DNA from: Enterococcus asini ATCC 700915
GTDB taxonomy: Bacteria; Bacillota; Bacilli; Lactobacillales; Enterococcaceae
NCBI RefSeq assembly: GCF_000407365.1
Contig: NZ_ASVU01000001.1
Coordinates: 1,955,501 to 2,019,500, forward strand
Direction: 5' to 3'
Length of the DNA stretch: 64,000 bases
The position numbers and the translations under genes are program-made. The number at the start of each line of letters is the position of its first letter. The stretch's first letter is position 1. This document shows, piece after piece, positions 31,742 to 39,345 of the stretch. The notes beneath the pieces are model-generated. The model made no database searches and was not told where the DNA came from. It saw nothing but the letters and a program-made list of their open reading frames with translations.

Positions 31742-33292
31742 ATGACTGGAAAACAAGTCACCGTCATCCCAATGAAGCCAAAGAAATGGGTGGCGGATAA
31801 TACTGAAGAAAAACCAAAATTAAAGGTTGCGGCCTATTGTCGAGTTTCAACTGAGATGGAAGAACAGGCAAGTTCTTATGAGGCACAAGTCCAACACTAC
31901 ACGGATTACATTCAGAAAAATCCTGATTGGGAGCTTGCGGGGATATTTGCAGATGAAGGGATTTCCGGGACAGATACGAAAAAACGTGCCGAGTTCAACC
32001 GAATGATTGATGCTTGTAAGAACGGCGAGATTGAATACATCATTACCAAATCGATTTCACGTTTTGCTAGAAATACAGTAGATTGTCTGCAATACATCAG
32101 GAAACTAAAGGAACTAAAGATTGCAGTGTTCTTTGAAAAAGAAAATATCAATACGATGGATGCCAAGGGGGAAGTGTTGCTAACGATTATGGCAAGTCTG
32201 GCACAGCAAGAAAGTCAATCCCTGAGTCAGAATACCAAGATGGGCGTGCAATATCGCTTTCAACAAGGACAGCTTAGAATCAACCATAATCATTTTCTCG
32301 GTTACACCAAAGATGAGGATGGGAACTTGGTGGTTGAGCCTAATGAAGCAGAAGTCATTAAACGCATTTTCCGAGAATACCTTGAAGGGAGTTCCTTGCA
32401 GGAGATTGCGAAAGGATTGATGGATGACGGTATCTTAACGGGTGGAAAAAGAAAATTATGGCGTGCAGAGGGCGTTCGGCTGATTCTTCGAAACGAAAAA
32501 TACATGGGCGATGCCTTGCTCCAAAAGACATTCACAGTGGATTTCCTTACCAAAAAACGTGTGAAGAATGATGGTAGTTACGCTCAGCAATATTATGTTG
32601 AAAATAGTCATCCAGCAATTATTCCCAAAGATATCTTTATGCAAGCACAACAAGAACTGGATAGACGTAAATCAATGAAAAATAAAAATTCCCAATGCTT
32701 TTCAGGGAAGTACGCATTAACTGGTATCACCATTTGTGGTGACTGTGGGAATGTTTATCGCAGAGTTCATTGGAAGAATCGAGGAACCGTATGGCGTTGT
32801 AAGTCCAGAGTGGATAAACGAGAACACAACTGTAGTGGTCGCACAATCTATGAAAAAGATTTACACCAAGGAATTCTGCAAGCGATTAATGAAACGCTAA
32901 TTGATCGAGACATTTTTCTCCAACAGCTAACGGACAACATCAATTCAGTTCTGACAGACGTATTGACTGAACAACTTGTGGTTTTGGATAAACAATTAAA
33001 AGATTTAGAATCTGAAATCATTAGCGTGGCAATTGGTGGTCAGGGCTATGATGAACTTGTAAGCCAAATATTTTCACTAAGAGATGAACGAGATGCGGTT
33101 GCAAAACAAATAGCAGCGAATACTAATTTGCAACAACGTGTTGATGAGATGGAAGCATTTGTAAAAGAACACGATGTCATCACCGAGTATAGCGAAGTGC
33201 TTGTTCGAAGACTGATTGAGAAGGTCACCATTTTTAAAAAGAACATTGTTGTTGATTTCAAGAGTGGTGTGAGTATGGCGGTTGAAATATAG
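31742..33292 (+). CDS. Large serine recombinase 2
   Basis: A 516-aa large serine recombinase. VAAYCRVSTEMEEQASSYEAQ contains the catalytic Ser near 36, then FADEGISGTDTKKRAEFNRMI and ITKSISRFARNTVDCL. It continues with the Recombinase domain (NHFLGYTKDEDGNLVVEPNEAEVIKRIF), the zinc ribbon CGDCGNVYRR...CSGR near 333, and a C-terminal coiled coil (VLDKQLKDLESEII..., RDERDAVAKQIAANTNLQQRVDEMEAF). ATG 31742 is 9 bases after AAGGAGG. It is related to, but not a copy of, the first recombinase. Confidence 0.92.
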   Translation: MTGKQVTVIPMKPKKWVADNTEEKPKLKVAAYCRVSTEMEEQASSYEAQVQHYTDYIQKNPDWELAGIFADEGISGTDTKKRAEFNRMIDACKNGEIEYIITKSISRFARNTVDCLQYIRKLKELKIAVFFEKENINTMDAKGEVLLTIMASLAQQESQSLSQNTKMGVQYRFQQGQLRINHNHFLGYTKDEDGNLVVEPNEAEVIKRIFREYLEGSSLQEIAKGLMDDGILTGGKRKLWRAEGVRLILRNEKYMGDALLQKTFTVDFLTKKRVKNDGSYAQQYYVENSHPAIIPKDIFMQAQQELDRRKSMKNKNSQCFSGKYALTGITICGDCGNVYRRVHWKNRGTVWRCKSRVDKREHNCSGRTIYEKDLHQGILQAINETLIDRDIFLQQLTDNINSVLTDVLTEQLVVLDKQLKDLESEIISVAIGGQGYDELVSQIFSLRDERDAVAKQIAANTNLQQRVDEMEAFVKEHDVITEYSEVLVRRLIEKVTIFKKNIVVDFKSGVSMAVEI

Positions 33293-33378
33293 AAATTAAA
33301 AGTTAATGCTTGCGGTAATCCGTGAGCATGTTTCTTTGTCTATAATATTAATCCTGAACCGTTCCAAAGGTAGATACA

Positions 33379-33387
33379 TGTTATAAT
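33379..33387 (+). promoter_or_regulatory. Perfect extended -10 (TGTTATAAT) cut off from the DUF262 genes by the IS
   Basis: TGTTATAAT (TGnTATAAT) ends 2 bases before the IS1380 left end. Removing the IS and one target copy places it about 38 bases before the DUF262 ribosome site AGGGGG, a normal promoter distance. It is the same promoter style as in morons 1 and 2. Confidence 0.6.
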
Positions 33388-33389
33388 AG
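33386..33389. repeat. IS1380 target site duplication, left copy
   Basis: ATAG, identical to the right copy at 35068-35071. The first two bases are the end of the -10 box TATAAT. Confidence 0.9.
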
Positions 33390-35067
33390 TCCTGAATAAT
33401 TCATACTTTGACTTCAAACCGTCTGAAACTGCCTAACGGCAGTCTTCATTTTCTTTTTCATTTTCACCTGTTAAGTGATGCAAAAAGAACCCCATTCTGA
33501 TATGGTAAAGGTGTCGAAACCAACCATAAGAAAGGAGTTCTTCTCATGACTAGCTTACACAAAAACCAGGTAAAATTCAATTCAAATTTGACTATTTCAC
33601 ATACAGGTGGTCGCTTATCGAGTGATTCGGGTTTGGTCTTAGTTCAAGAGGTGATGAATACCTTCGACTTTTCACACGTAGCTAAACAGTGGCTCCATAT
33701 TAAAGACAAACGTGTTTACTTCACACATGATAACTTAGCGATATTAGAACAACTCATTATGCAGTTAATTGCTGGGTACTCGGCAGACTCATCAGCTAAT
33801 CTATTAAGACAGGATCCAGTCTTTCAAGCTGTACTCGGTAAAAAAGAGTTGGCCTCACAATCGTCAATCTCACGGTTTTTAGATCGTTTCACCGAGGAGA
33901 ACATGGATCAACTCCAAGCATTAAATCAGTCGCTGATTGATAAAGCGCGTTTGATTCGCAATGACACCGAGTTAATCATTGATGTCGATTCCACACATTC
34001 GGATACCTTTGGACGCCAAGAACAAACAGATTATAATGCCCATTATCAAACCTACGGCTATCACCCATTAGTTGCATTTGACGGATTGACCGGAGATTTC
34101 CTAAAAGCTGAACTGCGTTCAGGCAATCAGTACACGTCTAAAGGGGTAAAAGCCTTTATCGACCCGCTGTTACACCACTACAAGAGCACGTTACCTCATA
34201 CCGAGATATTGGTTCGGGGTGACAGCGGCTTCGCCACACCAGAGGTGTATGAATCTTGTGAAGCAACTGAAAGCCAGTACGTTATCCGATTAAAGAGCAA
34301 TCGGAGGTTAAGTCAGTTAGCTGAACACTCTGTTCTTTATGGGGATAATAAAAAATGGGAAGACCGAGAAATACAGTATTTTTCACTCCCTTATCAAGCA
34401 CAATCCTGGTCAAAACCCCGTCGCGTTTGTATTCGATCAATCCGTGAAGCAGGAGAGCTTCTTTTTCACCACGCATTCATTGTGACGAATCTATCCGATA
34501 ATGTCTCGCCTGAAGTCATATTCTCTCTTTACGGCAAGCGTGGAACAATGGAAAATTTCATCAAAGAAGCGAAATCAGGCTTTTATTTTGACAAAACAGA
34601 TAGTCCGCGTTTCCTGGAAAATCATGTCAGAATGATGATCAGTGTCCTGGCTTACAACCTCGTCAATTTTTTAAAGACCATTGGATTTGAACAAGTGAAT
34701 CGGGGGATGACGATTCATTCTATACGATTGACATTGCTTAAAGTTGCCGGAAAACTCGTTAAAACAGGTAGACAAGTCTATCTCAAACTGTCGAGTTATC
34801 ATGTGTATCAAACTGAATTTTATAAGGTTTTTGAACGCCTACGGCGATCTAGGCAATGGATTTAGGCTAGTTATCGTAAAAATTTTTAACCTATTTTTCC
34901 AAGGGGTCAGTCTGCCCTTAAATAGACAAATAATTTTTATTATAGCCTTCTTCCGTATATATCCTGTTCGAAAACACATTATTTTGGGAGAATGTATCTG
35001 CCTAATTTAAATATAGGCACTTTGTTCAAAAAAATAGCTTAAATTTAGAGCTATGAATTATTCAGGA
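33390..35067 (+). mobile_element. IS1380-family insertion sequence, complete, 1678 bp
   Basis: The ends are perfect 16-base inverted repeats: TCCTGAATAATTCATA at 33390-33405 and its complement at 35052-35067. ATAG is duplicated directly outside both ends (33386-33389 and 35068-35071). Size, 4-base target duplication and transposase type all fit IS1380. The element looks intact and probably recent because target copies and ends are unmutated. Confidence 0.95.
33546..34865 (+). CDS. IS1380-family transposase
   Basis: A 439-aa DDE transposase of the IS1380 group. It has an N-terminal HTGGRLSSDSGLVLVQEVMN, LLRQDPVFQAVLGKKELASQSSISRFLDRF near 95, and the first catalytic Asp region LIIDVDSTHSDTFG near 143. 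RGDSGFATPEVYESCE near 223 holds the second Asp, and GTMENFIKEAKSGFYFDKTDS near 332 holds the Glu. The full family length is present and no frameshift is seen. The ATG follows AAAGGAGTTC. It occupies most of the 1678-bp element. Confidence 0.95.
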   Translation: MTSLHKNQVKFNSNLTISHTGGRLSSDSGLVLVQEVMNTFDFSHVAKQWLHIKDKRVYFTHDNLAILEQLIMQLIAGYSADSSANLLRQDPVFQAVLGKKELASQSSISRFLDRFTEENMDQLQALNQSLIDKARLIRNDTELIIDVDSTHSDTFGRQEQTDYNAHYQTYGYHPLVAFDGLTGDFLKAELRSGNQYTSKGVKAFIDPLLHHYKSTLPHTEILVRGDSGFATPEVYESCEATESQYVIRLKSNRRLSQLAEHSVLYGDNKKWEDREIQYFSLPYQAQSWSKPRRVCIRSIREAGELLFHHAFIVTNLSDNVSPEVIFSLYGKRGTMENFIKEAKSGFYFDKTDSPRFLENHVRMMISVLAYNLVNFLKTIGFEQVNRGMTIHSIRLTLLKVAGKLVKTGRQVYLKLSSYHVYQTEFYKVFERLRRSRQWI

Positions 35068-35071
35068 ATAG
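35068..35071. repeat. IS1380 target site duplication, right copy
   Basis: ATAG directly after the right inverted repeat. Confidence 0.9.
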
Positions 35072-35103
35072 AATTAATGATTTAAATTAAGGGGGTAAGT
35101 GAT

Positions 35104-36429
35104 TTGACACTACTTCAAGAAGAACTACAAATAATCAATGTCGACACTCTGATGAAGTTGAATCTTAAAATTCCTGAATATCAACGTCCATACCGTTGGT
35201 CTTCAAGTTCAACAAATACTTTATTTACAGATACTTACGAAGCTTTCAAGTCTAAAATTAATGAGTATCGGTTGGGTTCAGTAATTCTACATAAATCCAA
35301 AAATCCAAACACTCAGGAATATGAATATAATTTGGTTGATGGGCAACAAAGAACAACTACTCTTTCCATTTTATTGTTTGCATTAGGGGAAGATTTTCAA
35401 GTTCTTCTGAATGAGGAGTTTAAGCCGACTTCTCAGAACTCAATTAATAACAACTATACGTTATTTCAGAAACGAGTTAATGAATTGCAAGATGACGAGA
35501 GGGTTAGTTACAAAAAATATCTTAAAGAAAATTGTACGGTTGTAAAGATTGTTACTGATAGTGAACAAGAAGCATTCCAATTCTTTGATTCGCAGAACTC
35601 TCGTGGAAAGGCACTTAAACCTCAAGATCTCTTAAAGTCGTACCATCTAAGAGAAATGACAAGAGATCCTGAAGAATTAAAAATTAAGTTGATATCTGAG
35701 TGGGAAGACACTAATCAAAATGCTTTGGAAGAATTGTTTAGAACGTATCTTTATCCGGTTATACGTTGGTTTAGAAATCGTGACGGTTTGAATTACTCAT
35801 CTGATAAGATTCAGGATTTTAAGGGAATTAAACAAGCTAATACATACAATTATGCTATTTATCATAAGGCGAGTAATATTTTCATTGAGCAAGTTAATTC
35901 AAGTGGTTCGAGTGAACTACTCAGTTCTGGAGAGCTAAATCAATTTCAATTAACTCAGCCAATTATTGCAGGTAAAAGATTTTTTGCATGGACGCTGCAT
36001 TACTCAGTTTTATTGGAGCAAGTGAAGAATAAAATTGATAACTACCATAATCATAATAAATCTGAAATCCCAGACAAACGTACTGGGGACATTTATATCA
36101 AACAGCTTTATGAAGCAGCATTAATGTTTTTTGCAGATAGATTTGGTTTTGATGCGATTGATGATTCAATTATGCATCAATTGTATACGTGGAGCTATTC
36201 GCTAAGGTTAAAGATGAAGGCAGTTTATCCTCAAACGATAAATAAGTATGCTCGTGGGCAACATGATCGAATTAATAAGGATAAAGACCTGTTCAATTTG
36301 TTAAGCGAAATGGTAGATCCTCAAGAATTAAAAGCAGTAATTATGGAAAAAGTGGATGAATCTGATGTGCAAAATAATCAATACAAAACATCATATGAGT
36401 TAATGAAACGATGGAATGGGTGGAAATAA
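35104..36429 (+). CDS. DUF262-domain protein, candidate defence component A
   Basis: A 441-aa DUF262 protein (ParB/Srx-like NTPase fold, as in GmrS). The signatures are IPEYQRPYRWSS near 22-33, LGSVILHKS, VDGQQRTTTLSILLFAL near 79, and FFDSQNSRGKALKPQDLLKSY near 160. The C-terminal half is helical, without the EH...P HNH signature of DUF1524. The TTG start is 8 bases after AGGGGG, and the base composition is clearly more AT-rich than the phage genes. It overlaps component B at TAATG, so the two are co-translated. The IS1380 element lies 36 bases upstream and separates it from a strong -10. A nuclease or modified-DNA restriction role is inferred from GmrSD/BrxU relatives. Confidence 0.8.
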   Translation: MTLLQEELQIINVDTLMKLNLKIPEYQRPYRWSSSSTNTLFTDTYEAFKSKINEYRLGSVILHKSKNPNTQEYEYNLVDGQQRTTTLSILLFALGEDFQVLLNEEFKPTSQNSINNNYTLFQKRVNELQDDERVSYKKYLKENCTVVKIVTDSEQEAFQFFDSQNSRGKALKPQDLLKSYHLREMTRDPEELKIKLISEWEDTNQNALEELFRTYLYPVIRWFRNRDGLNYSSDKIQDFKGIKQANTYNYAIYHKASNIFIEQVNSSGSSELLSSGELNQFQLTQPIIAGKRFFAWTLHYSVLLEQVKNKIDNYHNHNKSEIPDKRTGDIYIKQLYEAALMFFADRFGFDAIDDSIMHQLYTWSYSLRLKMKAVYPQTINKYARGQHDRINKDKDLFNLLSEMVDPQELKAVIMEKVDESDVQNNQYKTSYELMKRWNGWK

Positions 36430-38207
36430 TGGATAAGAATTTAAAGATGATACCGGTATCAAGGATATTTTCTAATGTACATTATGAAGTACCAATTTAT
36501 CAGAGAAATTATGCTTGGGAGACCGATCAGATAGAACAATTGATTGAGGATATTAATAGCTCTAAAGATGACTACTTCCTTGGAAATTTAATAGTCAATC
36601 AAAAAGAAAACAATGTTTACGAGGTCATTGACGGTCAGCAGCGTTTAACCACTTTATACTTACTTGAACGATATTTAGGCATTCCATTCGCAAAGGATGC
36701 ACTAAGATTTGAAGCCCGAGAAAAATCCAATAGAACGTTATCTGCTTTGCCTGATACTAATCAATTAACGGATGAATTGCAATCTGCTGAAATTAAATCA
36801 GGTTTTAAAATTATTGATGATTACTTTGAAAAGATGGGACTAAAATCCGAGCAGGAATCTTTTATTAGACGATTGGATAAAGTCAATCTTATTCGTGTTC
36901 AGGTTCCAGCTAAGATTGACTTAAATCATTATTTTGAAATTATGAACACTCGAGGCGAGCAACTTGAACTCCATGAAATTGCAAAGGCCAATTTTCTGTC
37001 AAAAATCGAATCTAAAGAAGATAAGGCCATCGCAAATGATATTTGGGAATACTGCTCTAATATGGATTCGTATATTCAAATGAATTATCCAAAAGATAAG
37101 AGGGATAAAATCTTCAATAGTGATTGGAGCGATTTGTCAGTTAAAACTGTAAATTTTGATTCGTTAAGATCCTATTATCATGATGTAGTTATAGTAGATG
37201 AGAAGATGTCTCTCAGAGATATTCTACAAGGAAAAGGAAAAACAAAAGATTCTAATAACGATTCTGAAGAACCAGAAAACGAACGCTTTGAGTCTATTAT
37301 TTCATTTCCTAACTTTTTATTGCAAGTCAACGCGGCACTTACTAGGTCAAGCAATGATGACGATGACTCAAGCCTTGATGATAAGAATTTTTTAATCAAT
37401 TTAGAAAAAAACTGGAAAGATGAATCTTCAGCTAAGGACTTCTTGTTCATGTTGTTGAAGTCACGTGTTTTATTTGATAAGTTCGTTTTGAAACGTGAGT
37501 ATGCTCGTGATTATAAAGAAACAGGGAAATGGTCACTTCAAAAGCTTGAGAAATATACGGATAATAAAGGTAATAAGCCAAAATACGTTGGGACTTTTGG
37601 TGGCGATGAAGATAATCGAAATAAACAAATTCGCACATTACAATCTGCACTTCGTATTACCTACACATCACCTAAAACTATGCATTGGATTTCTCTAATT
37701 CTGACAAGCTGTTTAAATAATGATGATTCTGATATTTTACAAATTCTTGAAGCTTATGGTCAAACTAAAGTAGATGCTTCGGGATACACAACGGCGACTG
37801 GATTCAGTTTTGAAAGAATTGTATTTAGCTATTTGGATTATCTTCTTTATCGAAACGGATATTCATATAATGGAAAAGAAGTGGTAAGACCTCTTGCTGA
37901 TGACTGGCAATTCCAGTTTAGAAGTTCAATAGAACATTTTTATCCACAGCATCCTACTGAATTGGTGGTATGGGCTAATGAAGATTTGAACTGTTTCGGG
38001 AACTTAGCACTAATTACAGTTTCAGGGAATTCAACGTTTAACAATGCGATGCCGGTTGGGAAAGCTAGCACCAACCCTGGAATTATTGAACAAAGTTTGA
38101 AGTTAAAAATAATGACTGAGATGATGAGACAGAATGATAATAACTGGAATCAAGAATTAGCTCATAAACATCAAAGGGAAATGTTTAACGTTCTTGAGAA
38201 AGGCTGA
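36429..38207 (+). CDS. DUF262-DUF1524 protein, candidate GmrSD/BrxU-like defence component B
   Basis: A 592-aa protein. The N-terminal DUF262 signatures are VPIYQRNYAWE near 22, FLGNLIVNQ near 55, DGQQRLTTLYLLERYL near 67 and FEIMNTRGEQLELHEIAKANFL near 170. A middle charged region with an acidic Ser/Asp stretch (near 275-320) follows. The C-terminal DUF1524/HNH-like end is SIEHFYPQHP near 502, then NEDLNCFGNLALITVSGNSTFNNAMPVGK. The GmrSD and BrxU type IV enzymes have this architecture and cleave modified DNA. The ATG at 36429 overlaps the upstream TAA; ATG 36411 is an alternative. The pairing of a DUF262-only and a DUF262-DUF1524 protein suggests a two-subunit restriction system. Confidence 0.82.
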   Translation: MDKNLKMIPVSRIFSNVHYEVPIYQRNYAWETDQIEQLIEDINSSKDDYFLGNLIVNQKENNVYEVIDGQQRLTTLYLLERYLGIPFAKDALRFEAREKSNRTLSALPDTNQLTDELQSAEIKSGFKIIDDYFEKMGLKSEQESFIRRLDKVNLIRVQVPAKIDLNHYFEIMNTRGEQLELHEIAKANFLSKIESKEDKAIANDIWEYCSNMDSYIQMNYPKDKRDKIFNSDWSDLSVKTVNFDSLRSYYHDVVIVDEKMSLRDILQGKGKTKDSNNDSEEPENERFESIISFPNFLLQVNAALTRSSNDDDDSSLDDKNFLINLEKNWKDESSAKDFLFMLLKSRVLFDKFVLKREYARDYKETGKWSLQKLEKYTDNKGNKPKYVGTFGGDEDNRNKQIRTLQSALRITYTSPKTMHWISLILTSCLNNDDSDILQILEAYGQTKVDASGYTTATGFSFERIVFSYLDYLLYRNGYSYNGKEVVRPLADDWQFQFRSSIEHFYPQHPTELVVWANEDLNCFGNLALITVSGNSTFNNAMPVGKASTNPGIIEQSLKLKIMTEMMRQNDNNWNQELAHKHQREMFNVLEKG

Positions 38208-38285
38208 TTTGTTCCCACAAACCTATTCAATCTATCAACTCAAAAATTATAAACAACCGTCATTATAGTAGTAAGATACAGAGTG

Positions 38286-38331
38286 TACTTTCAACGCATG
38301 TGGAGTGCGTGGCGTTGTTGCGCAGAAAGTA
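38286..38331. repeat. 46-bp imperfect palindrome, possible serine-recombinase attachment site
   Basis: TACTTTCAACGCA (38286-38298) and TGCGCAGAAAGTA (38319-38331) match as inverted arms with 2 mismatches of 13, around a 20-base centre. Length and imperfect dyad symmetry are similar to serine-integrase att sites, and the position (end of the mobile region) fits. GTGTACTTTC at its left edge also occurs at 29485-29494, just before the recombinase module. It could instead be an RNA hairpin after the DUF262 operon. Confidence 0.35.
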
Positions 38332-38384
38332 AGACTGGAGTTTTTATATCTAGTATGAATGAGCTTAATCTCTGGTAATCTTGA

Positions 38385-38415
38385 GAGCTGAAACTTTTAG
38401 TTTTAGCTCTTTTTT
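38385..38415 (+). terminator. Terminator downstream of the DUF262 operon
   Basis: GAGCTGAAAC pairs with GTTTTAGCTC (10 bp, one G-T) around TTTTA, followed by TTTTTT. Confidence 0.85.
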
Positions 38416-38474
38416 GTGTTTAGTAGAATACATTATAAAGTGAAAGAATCGGTGGGATATGAGGGTAGAATGAA

Positions 38475-38505
38475 AAAAAGCAGAAGCGAAGGGCCTCTGC
38501 TTTAG
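38475..38505 (-). terminator. Minus-strand terminator of the decayed sugar-porter gene
   Basis: On the minus strand AAAGCAGA and TCTGCTTT pair and are followed by a run of seven T. It lies 4 bases after the stop codon of the remnant gene. Confidence 0.8.
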
Positions 38506-38508
38506 TGG

Positions 38509-38590
38509 TTATTCTGATTTTTCAATTTCATTCAGGGAGCGGCCTTTAGCATCTTTTTAGGTTCTAAGACTAAGAGGAAAGTTAAGTAAA
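38509..38590 (-). pseudogene. 3' remnant of an MFS sugar-porter gene
   Basis: Minus-strand codons ending at TAA (38509-38511) read DAKGRSLNEIEKSE, the C-terminal signature of sugar porters (PETKGRSLEEIE type). One frame over, the preceding bases read LTFLLVLEPKK, the end of the last membrane helix and the E-P of the motif, so a frameshift separates them. Nothing else of the about 450-aa transporter is present to the right, where the ClbS-like gene begins. It is the tail of a deleted gene with its terminator intact. Confidence 0.65.
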
Positions 38591-38612
38591 TCCGTGAATT
38601 GTGAGTTTGTAG

Positions 38613-38640
38613 TTTGTATAGAGACATGATAACGTATAAT
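38613..38640 (+). promoter_or_regulatory. Promoter of the ClbS/DfsB-like gene
   Basis: TTTGTA (38613-38618), 16-base spacer, TATAAT (38635-38640). Confidence 0.5.
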
Positions 38641-38690
38641 TAGAATATCTTTCAGTAATTAAAAACTAACTGATGGGGGAGGAACTGGAA

Positions 38691-39230
38691 ATGGCGAGAC
38701 CGACTACTAAAAAGGAGTTACTAGATCAGGCAACTATGCAGTTTGAGAAATTACAGGCCTTAATCGCAAGTATGAGTGAAGCGCAACAAGACCGTGACTT
38801 TTGTTTTCAACTCACAGATAAAGATAAGGAGACTCACTGGAAACGAGATCGAAATTTGCGAGATGTTTTGATTCATCTTTATGAGTGGCATCAGTTGCTC
38901 TTAATCTTTGTTAAAAATAACCGAGGTAGTACGGAGGTCATTCCTTTTTTGCCGGCACCCTATAATTGGAGAAATTACGGGAGACTGAATAGGGATTTTT
39001 GGGAGAAGCATCAGTCAACGGGGCTTGTGGAAGCGAAGCGGTTGCTACAAAAAAGTCATACCGAAGTGCTTTCACTGATTGAGAGTTTTTCTGATGAGGA
39101 ACTATTCACTAAGGTGTATTTCCCTTGGAGTGGCACTACCAGTGTGGGCGCCTATTGTGTCTCCGCAACAAGTAGTCACTACAATTGGGCGATAAAAAAG
39201 CTTAAACGGCAGATTAAGGCTTTAGCATAA
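38691..39230 (+). CDS. ClbS/DfsB family (DUF1706) four-helix protein
   Basis: A 179-aa DinB-like four-helix-bundle protein. MARPTTKKELLDQATMQFEKLQALI at the start, RDVLIHLYEWHQLLLIF near 66-82, PAPYNWRNYGRLNRDFWEKHQ near 92-112, and the final SVGAYCVSATSSHYNWAIKKLKR match ClbS/DfsB. Colibactin self-resistance (ClbS) and destructive cyclopropane hydrolysis are known for relatives, but most members are uncharacterised. ATG 38691 follows GGGGGAGG and family members begin M-A-R-P-T-T-K, so the longer frame from 38673 is not used. Confidence 0.85.
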   Translation: MARPTTKKELLDQATMQFEKLQALIASMSEAQQDRDFCFQLTDKDKETHWKRDRNLRDVLIHLYEWHQLLLIFVKNNRGSTEVIPFLPAPYNWRNYGRLNRDFWEKHQSTGLVEAKRLLQKSHTEVLSLIESFSDEELFTKVYFPWSGTTSVGAYCVSATSSHYNWAIKKLKRQIKALA

Positions 39231-39345
39231 GCGATTTTGAAAAGTGCTCACAGCTAAGTTGATGCGAATCAAAGATGAAATAATCGTTTTAGTTTTGTAC
39301 TAGCTTGAATGAAAAAAACTATTGGCAATAGTGAGGAGGAAGGCA

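Larger units (their letters stand above)
38208..38690. other. Intergenic junction between mobile region and chromosome
   Basis: A 483-base gap with no intact gene. From left to right it holds a 46-bp imperfect palindrome (38286-38331), a plus-strand terminator (38385-38415), a minus-strand terminator (38475-38505) with the decayed 3' end of a sugar-porter gene (38509 to about 38590), and a promoter for the ClbS-like gene (38613-38640). The mobile element must end left of 38475, because the chromosomal gene end and its terminator are in their natural arrangement. Confidence 0.6.

Noticed and set aside
33293-33389. Attachment site directly behind the last recombinase gene
   Set aside because: No dyad or repeat of suitable size was found there, and no left-end partner is in the window to compare. 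The element border is kept open between here and 38475.
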